Assembly (NCBI GenBank): GCA_003485825.1
Contig: DNHN01000163.1
Location: 735 to 6,593, forward strand
DNA length: 5,859 nucleotides
DNA from: Bacteroidota bacterium
GTDB taxonomy: Bacteria > Bacteroidota > Bacteroidia > NS11-12g > UBA9320
Reading direction: 5' to 3'
Below, piece after piece: positions 1-5,113 of the stretch. The notes under the pieces were generated by a model. It was not told where the DNA came from, searched no databases, and saw only the letters and a program-made list of their open reading frames with translations. Both the position numbers and the translations under genes were made by a program. Numbering within the stretch: position 1 is the stretch's first letter; each line of letters starts with the position of its first letter.

Positions 1-828
1 AGCTAAAGCTGAAGTGATCATAGGCAAGAAGCTAATCAAAGACTCTTCGTCAGTATCATTGTCGATAAAAGTACCAGCAATAACACGCTCAGTGTTGATG
101 ATTCGCTTACCAATGTCGAATTGACCTTCAGTACCACCGTTCTGTAAACGATTAGTATTAGTGCTAAGACCGCCAGCACCACCAAATACCGCTTCGTCTG
201 CTTCTGCAGCGAAAGGAATGATAGTAGCTTGTGAATTTACTGGAATCTCACGGAATAAACCGGCAACATTAGTTGATAAAGAAACTTCTTCTTCAAATGC
301 TTGAGTAACAGAAAGATCGATATTACCGTCTGTATCTACTGGAGTTGGAGTACCGAATAAAGTATTTTTCTGCATAAGATCTTTAGCAAAGTTAGTTCCC
401 ATGCCTTTACCAGTGATTGCACCTAAAACGCTAGCATGTAAGAATTCTTTAGAGAAATCAGACTGACCAGATTTTGCTGCAAACTCCATTTTGCTGTTAC
501 GCATAGCTTCTAATTCTGCAGATTTCTCGGCAACATCAGCTTCATACTTCTTAACAACGTCAGCCATTTCACTGTCTTTTGCCTTAGCAAAGTCAGCTTC
601 CATGTCAGCTTTTAATCTTTCTGCGCCAGTTTCGATACCAGTGCGGATTACTGTTTTAACTTGCTCGTCTTGAGCAGCTTTTGCTTCTGCAGCGTCAGCT
701 GCGATTTTTGCTTGCGCTTCGTCAGCGGCTTTTGTTTCGGCTTGTTTCATTGCAATTTTAGCAGCAGTTTCTTCAGCTACTTTCTTAGCAAATGCTTCCA
801 AGTCGATTCCGGATTCATTAGTATCCAT
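1..828 (-). CDS. Internal-start product: scaffold domain plus major capsid protein (nested in the fused gene, partial)
   Basis: Codon 206 of the fused frame is an ATG at 828-826. It is preceded by AGGAG at 839-835 with a 6-nt spacer, the best ribosome site within the fused frame. Translation from here would give a conventional HK97-like capsid precursor: a roughly 115-residue Ala/Glu/Lys-rich helical scaffold (MDTNESGIDLEAF onward), then the shell protein. This site is stronger than the one at the protease start, so the separate capsid precursor may be the major product. Phage heads need hundreds of capsid subunits but far fewer proteases, and lambda C/Nu3 is a known case of a nested in-frame product in a head gene. 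Separate production is inferred, not shown. The C-terminus is outside the window. Confidence 0.6.
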   Translation of the reverse strand, partial: MDTNESGIDLEAFAKKVAEETAAKIAMKQAETKAADEAQAKIAADAAEAKAAQDEQVKTVIRTGIETGAERLKADMEADFAKAKDSEMADVVKKYEADVAEKSAELEAMRNSKMEFAAKSGQSDFSKEFLHASVLGAITGKGMGTNFAKDLMQKNTLFGTPTPVDTDGNIDLSVTQAFEEEVSLSTNVAGLFREIPVNSQATIIPFAAEADEAVFGGAGGLSTNTNRLQNGGTEGQFDIGKRIINTERVIAGTFIDNDTDEESLISFLPMITSALA

Positions 829-1443
829 TTTGATCTCCTGTTTTTCCGATTTCTCGGAGCTTGTAGGTGCATCACTAACCAGGTTGGATGATATTTCATC
901 TTCTTTGGTCAGAGACTGACCTGTTAGATCTACACGATTGGTGAAAGTTTTCTTGAACTCATTGTACTCTTCTTGAGAGTCAAACGATTTCGCGAGAGAA
1001 AAAGTAGCTGCTTGATTGCATGGTACCGATACAACCGATACTTCAAACAACTCAGCATCCTTAATCATTAATCCGTCAGTTTCTTTTATATAATCAGCAT
1101 CCTTGACTTTGAAACCAACGGAAAAGGCTCCAAGAACACCGTCTTTTACTAGTTCACAGACTGCAGCAGGAGCAGATTTACTAATCTTTGCTTCTAACTC
1201 TAGTCCATTTTCTGTTACTTTAACGCCTGTTGCACGACCAATTGGTTTATCATAGTCGTGATTAAATAAAATTACAGGGTTATTTTTAAAATTTTCTAAA
1301 CCACCTTTTTCCCAAGCCTCTTTAGAGATTACATCTCCTGCTCGGTCAGAGTGATTAGTACTTGCCATACCTCGTATCATTACGCTACCATCATCATTCT
1401 CAAGAGACTTGAACGTAGAGGCTACATGTAAGATTTTATCCAT
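1..1443 (-). CDS. Fused HK97-type prohead protease, scaffold (delta) domain and major capsid protein, C-terminus cut by window edge
   Basis: One frame stays open from the ATG at 1443-1441 to the window edge, giving 481 codons with no stop. Residues 1-150 look like an HK97-family prohead serine protease (peptidase S78/U35 type): His62 in LFNHD, Ser108 in GAFSVGF and Glu134 in ELFEVSVVSVPCN match the expected His-Ser-Glu site. Residues 151-205 are a polar, acidic linker. Residues 206 to about 325 are Ala/Glu/Lys-rich and helical, like the HK97 delta scaffold. From about 325 the sequence looks like the N-arm and first part of an HK97-fold capsid protein, ending in the SFLPMITSALA segment; the rest lies beyond position 1. 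The start is 1 nt after the stop of the upstream 106-residue gene and has only a weak GAG-type ribosome site. Family knowledge: the protease cleaves the scaffold and itself during prohead maturation. Fusion to the capsid is seen directly here; the assignments rest on motif recognition. Confidence 0.9.
   Translation of the reverse strand, partial: MDKILHVASTFKSLENDDGSVMIRGMASTNHSDRAGDVISKEAWEKGGLENFKNNPVILFNHDYDKPIGRATGVKVTENGLELEAKISKSAPAAVCELVKDGVLGAFSVGFKVKDADYIKETDGLMIKDAELFEVSVVSVPCNQAATFSLAKSFDSQEEYNEFKKTFTNRVDLTGQSLTKEDEISSNLVSDAPTSSEKSEKQEIKMDTNESGIDLEAFAKKVAEETAAKIAMKQAETKAADEAQAKIAADAAEAKAAQDEQVKTVIRTGIETGAERLKADMEADFAKAKDSEMADVVKKYEADVAEKSAELEAMRNSKMEFAAKSGQSDFSKEFLHASVLGAITGKGMGTNFAKDLMQKNTLFGTPTPVDTDGNIDLSVTQAFEEEVSLSTNVAGLFREIPVNSQATIIPFAAEADEAVFGGAGGLSTNTNRLQNGGTEGQFDIGKRIINTERVIAGTFIDNDTDEESLISFLPMITSALA
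826..839 (-). promoter_or_regulatory. Internal ribosome binding site and ATG for the capsid part of the fused gene
   Basis: On the minus strand the order is AGGAG (839-835), a 6-nt spacer ATCAAA, then ATG (828-826). The ATG is in frame with the protease and lies exactly where the scaffold domain would begin in an unfused capsid gene. The codon just before it is AAA, one base from TAA, so a single lost stop codon could have created the fusion. The sequence is seen directly; use as a start is inferred. Confidence 0.65.
845..858 (-). other. Small RNA hairpin with a GNRA tetraloop just upstream of the internal capsid ribosome site
   Basis: The minus-strand transcript would read UCCGA-GAAA-UCGGA: a perfect 5-bp stem closed by a GAAA loop, the stable GNRA class. 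It ends 5 nt before the AGGAG at 839-835 and is followed by A residues, not U residues, so it is not an intrinsic terminator for the operon. It could keep the downstream ribosome site unpaired or mark an mRNA end. It lies in the linker-coding part of the fused gene and could also be chance. Confidence 0.4.
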
Positions 1444-1444
1444 A

Positions 1445-1765
1445 TTATTTCTCTTTTTTGCTTGACCCTAATTTTGATAAGGGATCTTTTTTAACAGACA
1501 GTTTAGGCGCAGGCTTAGGCGCTACAGGTTTAGCTACTTGCTCAGGCTCAGGCGTAGTATGTAGCTCAATCCATACGTCGGGTCTAGTTTTACGTACCAG
1601 GTTTACGGCCTGCTTCCAAGAAGTAAATACATGACCGAATGACGTTACTTTAATAGGGATATTATATTTATCATTTTGGTACTCAGTCCAGGTAGGTACT
1701 TTTCCTATCTCTAGAAAGTACATTGCTAATTTCTCTACGTTTGCTCCAACTCTTTTTCCGGGCAT
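1445..1765 (-). CDS. 106-residue protein of unknown function with a possible homing-endonuclease-associated helical repeat
   Basis: The ATG at 1765-1763 follows the portal stop by 1 nt, with GAGG about 9 nt upstream inside the portal coding end. The stop lies 1 nt before the protease ATG, so translation is probably coupled on both sides. Residues 12-57 (LAMYFLEIGKVPTW at the start, then SFGHVFTSWKQAVNLV at residues 42-57) follow the pattern of the short helical repeat associated with HNH and homing endonucleases: helix, G-x-x-P-T, variable part, then a phenylalanine, S-W and a helix with A. From about residue 70 the protein becomes a disordered-looking Pro/Lys/Ala tail ending SSKKEK. No catalytic motif is visible. 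Its place between portal and protease suggests a head-assembly accessory or DNA-contacting role, but this is inference. I do not recognise the family with certainty. Confidence 0.8.
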   Translation of the reverse strand: MPGKRVGANVEKLAMYFLEIGKVPTWTEYQNDKYNIPIKVTSFGHVFTSWKQAVNLVRKTRPDVWIELHTTPEPEQVAKPVAPKPAPKLSVKKDPLSKLGSSKKEK

Positions 1766-1766
1766 T

Positions 1767-2966
1767 TTAATCTTCCTCTGTCTCTTCGGGCCTTCCGCCT
1801 TCGTCTGGGTTTGCTGCAGAGCCTGCTATGTTTGCAGGTATGCGAATATCTTGTGTATTTTCTATTTCCTCAAAACCAAGACGCTCTCTGGCTTCTGCTG
1901 CTGTGATTATTCCACCATTTACTAATGAAGTATAATATGCGGATTGGTCTCTCATTTCTGGCTGTAAAGCAGGGATTTCGGTAGTATCTTCTTTTATCTC
2001 AAACCCAAAAAACCTTTCTAAAGCATAATTCATTTTTCTATGTATTGGTAGTATAGTCTCTAAGTAGTACATTCGCATATTGGGACGAATGTTAGCGTTA
2101 TTCCCAGAGTCCAAAAGAATGTAAGGAACTCCTAGAGCTTTTACTATAATCTTCTCGTTCTCAAGTATTGCGTTTTGAAAATCTAGGTCTTTAAAATTTA
2201 CATTTGTGAGCTCATCAACTTCGATTCCACCGTCTAATATTAAGGGGCGTCGTCCTCCGGCGTCAGGCTTATATCTTACGCTCCAAGATTGAATCATTCT
2301 TTCTTTGATTTTCTCAGATAAAGTATTAGGGGACTTAAGTACTAAACCAGGAACTGCTCCATTGTTAAAAAAGTTATCTTGAAAGTCACGCATAGACTTG
2401 ATAATCTTCATAGTTCTAACAGCGGGTTTTAGTCTAGAAACTCCTCTGTACATATCATGGAATGAATTCTCTTTGATATGTACCATTTCATTAGGGGAGT
2501 AATCTACATCATTATAAGTGTATTTCTCTATATAAGTCTTAGGATCCCCATGGATCGTAACTTTTGAGGCTGGAACATGATAGATGAACGCACCATCAAA
2601 ATATATAAAAATATTCCCGTCTAGAAGATAGTCGGTTATGCAATTACGTTTAAACGTATTAATATCTTGATAGAGGTTAGGCTGGTGGTTGAGCAAAGAA
2701 TCTACCTTAGATCGTTTTATGCCTTTTACAATACTAAGAGTCTTTGTGGGAGCCCCTACTCTCACAGGGATTTCTGCAACATCGTCTATAATCATGTTAA
2801 CACCACGATTAACTATTTCTAATTCCTCGTAGTATCTCTCATAGCTATGGGTGGCCTCTCTAGAGGAGAGTGTTTGTTGTAAATACTCTTGTACAGGATT
2901 AAGCTTAAAGATTACGTTATCATCTTCAGGCACTTTCCTATTTAAGATATTATCATACCAAGCCAT
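1767..2966 (-). CDS. Phage portal protein, HK97 family
   Basis: The product forms the dodecameric ring at one capsid vertex through which terminase pumps DNA and to which the tail attaches. The 399-residue protein carries the usual run of HK97-type portal signatures: LLDGNIFIYF (114-123), RGVSRLKPA (174-182), the long helix with FFNNGAVPGLVL (199-210), LILDGG (242-247), ENEKIIVKALGVPYILLD (269-286) and a C-terminal ITAAEARERLGF (354-365). The last 20 residues are acidic and low in complexity (DEGGRPEETEED), typical of a flexible portal tail. Length is normal for the family. The ATG at 2966-2964 overlaps the HNH coding end by 14 nt, with a weak GAG about 6 nt upstream, which suggests translational coupling. 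It lies between the HNH protein and the 106-residue gene. Very sure of the family. Confidence 0.95.
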   Translation of the reverse strand: MAWYDNILNRKVPEDDNVIFKLNPVQEYLQQTLSSREATHSYERYYEELEIVNRGVNMIIDDVAEIPVRVGAPTKTLSIVKGIKRSKVDSLLNHQPNLYQDINTFKRNCITDYLLDGNIFIYFDGAFIYHVPASKVTIHGDPKTYIEKYTYNDVDYSPNEMVHIKENSFHDMYRGVSRLKPAVRTMKIIKSMRDFQDNFFNNGAVPGLVLKSPNTLSEKIKERMIQSWSVRYKPDAGGRRPLILDGGIEVDELTNVNFKDLDFQNAILENEKIIVKALGVPYILLDSGNNANIRPNMRMYYLETILPIHRKMNYALERFFGFEIKEDTTEIPALQPEMRDQSAYYTSLVNGGIITAAEARERLGFEEIENTQDIRIPANIAGSAANPDEGGRPEETEED

Positions 2967-3315
2967 GCTTTTCTCGTTGTATTCTTACCCAACGTTCCTG
3001 CTTTGTAGCAGTACTTAGTAGTGGGTCTTTACCATAGATAGAGTGTAGTTGTAAGTGGTGTTTGTGACATAACGTGGCGGTATACTCATACAACTCTGCA
3101 TCATGTTCATCAATAAATTCTTCGCGCCACTCCATTACAAGATAACGCTCTACATTATTTTCCTTGACCCATTTGTCAAGTAGTCGAGTTAGGCTGTTAT
3201 AATGGTGGAAGTCAAGCTTTACGGTATCACCACAAATCTCGCACTCACATCCTTTTTTGTATTTCGACTTCGCCTTATCTCGAATGTATTTTACTAAATC
3301 TCTTTTCAGTTCCAT
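2953..3315 (-). CDS. HNH endonuclease next to the large terminase
   Basis: From the ATG at 3315-3313 the protein has 120 residues. The frame could start at TTG 3357, but that codon is part of the -35 box of a perfect promoter and lies 10 nt from AGGA, so I prefer the ATG. Numbered from that ATG, a zinc knuckle is formed by Cys25-x2-Cys28 and Cys83-x2-His86, with His replacing the usual fourth Cys. The catalytic ββα-metal core shows DFHH (35-38) and the HH...H of CHKHHLQLH (83-91). Such proteins nick or cut double-stranded DNA. In HK97-like cos phages an HNH protein beside terminase (HK97 gp74) is needed for terminase cutting, so a packaging role is plausible; a selfish homing nuclease is the alternative. 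The gene sits between terminase and portal, and its end overlaps the portal start by 14 nt. Confidence 0.85.
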   Translation of the reverse strand: MELKRDLVKYIRDKAKSKYKKGCECEICGDTVKLDFHHYNSLTRLLDKWVKENNVERYLVMEWREEFIDEHDAELYEYTATLCHKHHLQLHSIYGKDPLLSTATKQERWVRIQREKHGLV

Positions 3316-3328
3316 TTTCTTATCCAAA

Positions 3329-3357
3329 ATTATAACCAGTTTAACATCTATTGTCAA
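3329..3357 (-). promoter_or_regulatory. Perfect consensus sigma70-type promoter reading into HNH, portal and capsid genes
   Basis: On the minus strand TTGACA (3357-3352) is followed by exactly 17 bases and then TATAAT (3334-3329). Both boxes match the consensus at all 12 positions with the ideal spacer. The predicted transcript start is near 3323-3321, only about 6-8 nt before the HNH ATG. The promoter occupies most of the 63-nt gap between the terminase stop and the HNH ATG. It would allow transcription of HNH, portal, the 106-residue gene and protease-capsid independently of the upstream genes. Confidence 0.8.
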
Positions 3358-3378
3358 ACACTATTTTTCCTAGCTGCA

Positions 3379-4683
3379 CTAGAATGTGCCACCACCGGTT
3401 TGAAATGAGTATAGTGCGTACCTCAAAGCATCTGCCATGTGCGAGGCCATATTATGCTTTGGCTTTTCTCTAACAAGGTTGGGATTAGTATCCCACTGGT
3501 AAGCATCTAGACACCCTAAGGTCTCTTTGCATTCTTGGTGCACAAACATAGTATCATTGTCTACGATGGCAGCTACATGGGCTATACCATCCAGCACCGA
3601 CTTCTTGGCGTTTATAGTACTAATATCATAGTTCTGTGCAAAGTCAAAACGGGTCTGCGCGGCAGCGGAATCTATATAAATATAGTCTATGTCCCACTTA
3701 TCTATTAGTCCCTGTATTTCTATGGCATGTTGCTCTGTAGTACGTTCTGAGTCATAGTATTCATCTAATACATGGAATACTTCATTGTCCCAATCATACG
3801 CAATTACACAAAATGCAGTAGGGTCTCGATAACCTACATCAAGTCCTGCGAATATGTCCATACCTTTTGGCTCAAACCTGCTGTAGTCCTGGACTTGCGT
3901 CTCGAAATTAAAGTTCCAAATCTGTCCTTCGTAAGTATTAAAATCCGCCTCGTACTCTTGCTTAAACTCTGCCTCACTCATAGACTTTCTAGCTTCTGTT
4001 ATATCTGATTCGGTCATTCTAGGGTTGTCTTTATAAGTTGCACGTATTGAACACCATTCAGGAAACTCGTCGCTGTATCCTCTATAAAAGAATTCTGAGA
4101 ACCAATTGTTGCGACCACGAGGGGTTGATACAAATATAGCTTTAGAGTTAGGCTTATCTAGTGTGGGACGTAGTGCTACGTTGAAAGCATCTCTACCGTC
4201 TGATAGTGCTGCTTCATCAAATATGATAAGATCGTAGCTTCGGCCTACACAAGAGTCTACCTGATTTACGGAACCCATACGAACGTTTGATCCATTAGAT
4301 AGTGTGATAACTTTATCTTTTGCGTTATCTTTTGTTACTTCTAAGTCAAAGTGTTTTATGAGACCCCGTTGTAGGTCGAAAGAAATCTGAGACAGTGAGT
4401 AGTTCGGTGACATTATCAACACATTACAGCCAGGAATAAGAGTAACTAATTGGCCGATAATATTGGCTATATACGTCTTGCCCTGTCTACGTGATAATGC
4501 TGCTACTATGAAGCGATACTTGGGGTTATTAACTGCATTGATCATGGCTATTTGAGACTCTAACGGCTCAATGTTTAACATGTCCAAATAAGGATCTACA
4601 GGTATCTTCAAGAAGCGATCAGTGGAGTCAAGCTCCACTATTTCGCTACTTACTACGTCTTTTCTACTTATTTCTATTGCCAT
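3379..4683 (-). CDS. terL: Large terminase subunit (DNA packaging ATPase and nuclease)
   Basis: This is the packaging motor: an N-terminal ATPase drives DNA into the prohead and a C-terminal RNase H-like nuclease cuts the concatemer. The 434-residue protein shows a terminase-type Walker A, SRRQGKT (64-70), close to the SRQLGKT of T4 gp17. Walker B is LIIFDE (152-157) with catalytic Glu157, and the coupling motif is FVSTPRG (184-190). The nuclease acidic residues are likely Asp282 in AGLDVGYRDPTA, Asp338 in IYIDSAA and Asp418 in HMADALRYAL. All key motifs are intact and the length is normal to slightly short. The ATG at 4683-4681 has an AAGG about 10 nt upstream in a 44-nt gap after the basic 101-residue gene. 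No recognisable small terminase is present. The downstream neighbours (HNH, portal, protease-capsid) are the expected partners. Confidence 0.97.
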   Translation of the reverse strand: MAIEISRKDVVSSEIVELDSTDRFLKIPVDPYLDMLNIEPLESQIAMINAVNNPKYRFIVAALSRRQGKTYIANIIGQLVTLIPGCNVLIMSPNYSLSQISFDLQRGLIKHFDLEVTKDNAKDKVITLSNGSNVRMGSVNQVDSCVGRSYDLIIFDEAALSDGRDAFNVALRPTLDKPNSKAIFVSTPRGRNNWFSEFFYRGYSDEFPEWCSIRATYKDNPRMTESDITEARKSMSEAEFKQEYEADFNTYEGQIWNFNFETQVQDYSRFEPKGMDIFAGLDVGYRDPTAFCVIAYDWDNEVFHVLDEYYDSERTTEQHAIEIQGLIDKWDIDYIYIDSAAAQTRFDFAQNYDISTINAKKSVLDGIAHVAAIVDNDTMFVHQECKETLGCLDAYQWDTNPNLVREKPKHNMASHMADALRYALYSFQTGGGTF

Positions 4684-4727
4684 TATTACTTGCCTTTTGA
4701 TTTATGTTCTATCTTTAAATACAGCTA

Positions 4728-5033
4728 TTACCATTTTACTTTATTCGCCCAATATGCTGCAGACATTTTGCCTTTAGCAATATTTTTAGCGTGACGTGCT
4801 TTAAACGAACGACGCTTTGCTTTCATAGCCGCTGATTCTCCTGCTTTTGGCTTACCAGCAGTTTTAGCTCCTTGTTGTCCAAAACGAATAGTCTTTACTT
4901 TACTGCCAACCTTTGCTACAACAATGTGAGATTTCTTTGCGTGACCTGGTGTGCGTTTAGGCTTATTGTACCCAGAGACTTTCGCGCGCTTTAGGCGAGA
5001 GTCTTTTTTACGGGCCTTGCGCTTAGCGGGCAC
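4728..5033 (-). CDS. 101-residue extremely basic protein upstream of terminase, function unknown
   Basis: The start is a GTG at 5033-5031 inside the end of the 29-residue gene (11-nt overlap), with an AGAGG about 8 nt upstream. The protein has 33 Lys/Arg against 2 acidic residues. The N-terminal half is a Lys/Arg-rich tail. The C-terminal half has an ordered, motif-like end: TIRFGQQG (48-55), RRSFKARH (74-81) and SAAYWANKVKW (91-101), with aromatic residues at fixed spots. From memory, small proteins with this RRxSFxARH...YWxxxxW ending are common in marine phages, mostly left as hypothetical; I could not check. It lies just before terL, the usual place of a small terminase, but it lacks a visible helix-turn-helix or oligomerising coiled coil. 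Nucleic-acid binding is likely from charge alone; a head or packaging role is inference. Confidence 0.85.
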   Translation of the reverse strand: MPAKRKARKKDSRLKRAKVSGYNKPKRTPGHAKKSHIVVAKVGSKVKTIRFGQQGAKTAGKPKAGESAAMKAKRRSFKARHAKNIAKGKMSAAYWANKVKW

Positions 5034-5112
5034 CTTTCTTACCTCTCTTTTTTGGCTTTTTCTTTTTTGGTCGTCCTACTGTTGAACCGTATGTTCCTCT
5101 ACCTTTTGGCAT
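5023..5112 (-). CDS. 29-residue Lys/Arg-rich mini-protein
   Basis: The ATG at 5112-5110 sits 1 nt after the stop of the coiled-coil gene and has a full AGGAGG at 5123-5118 with a 5-nt spacer, the strongest ribosome site in the window; this is the main evidence that it is real. The product starts MPKGRGTYGSTVGRPKKKK and has 13 basic and no acidic residues. The GTYGSxVGRPxKK opening is, from memory, a recurring start of small marine-phage proteins. It overlaps the next gene by 11 nt in another frame, so the two may be translationally coupled, or may be one ancestral protein now split: a +1 shift would join them. Function unknown; nucleic-acid binding is suggested only by charge. Confidence 0.7.
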   Translation of the reverse strand: MPKGRGTYGSTVGRPKKKKPKKRGKKGAR

Positions 5113-5113
5113 A

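Noticed and set aside
491..891. Two plus-strand open frames of 60 and 76 codons, Ser/Phe-rich.
   Set aside because: They are antisense to the Ala/Glu/Lys-rich scaffold coding region; the Ser/Phe/Cys-rich composition is what reversed GCT/GCA/GAA/AAA codons give, and neither has a ribosome site in context.
1822..1838. CCTGC/GCAGG stem with a 7-base loop near the portal end.
   Set aside because: It is short, with no run of T residues after it on the transcribed sense, and it is within coding sequence; not a terminator.
3316..3357. TTG at 3357 as the HNH start, adding 14 residues.
   Set aside because: The TTG is the first half of the TTGACA -35 box, the AGGA upstream is 10 nt away, and the nuclease motifs all lie after the ATG at 3315.
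3360..3385. Possible terminator after the terminase stop (CTAG-TGCAG-CTAG).
   Set aside because: A 4-bp stem followed by an A-rich rather than U-rich stretch cannot be called an intrinsic terminator.
3772..4008. Plus-strand open frame of 78 codons.
   Set aside because: It lies wholly antisense to the conserved nuclease domain of the terminase and its protein has no recognisable pattern.
4168..4181. Fourteen-base perfect inverted repeat ACGTAGTGCTACGT in the terminase gene.
   Set aside because: It has only a 2-base centre, lies in conserved coding sequence and has no partner copy that I noticed, so an operator role is unsupported.
5047..5068. Two A-AAA-AAG slippery heptamers in the 29-residue gene, the dnaX frameshift type, in the correct phase.
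   Set aside because: A -1 shift at either leads to a stop within a few codons, and joining the 101-residue frame needs a +1 shift. Runs of Lys codons make such heptamers common here.
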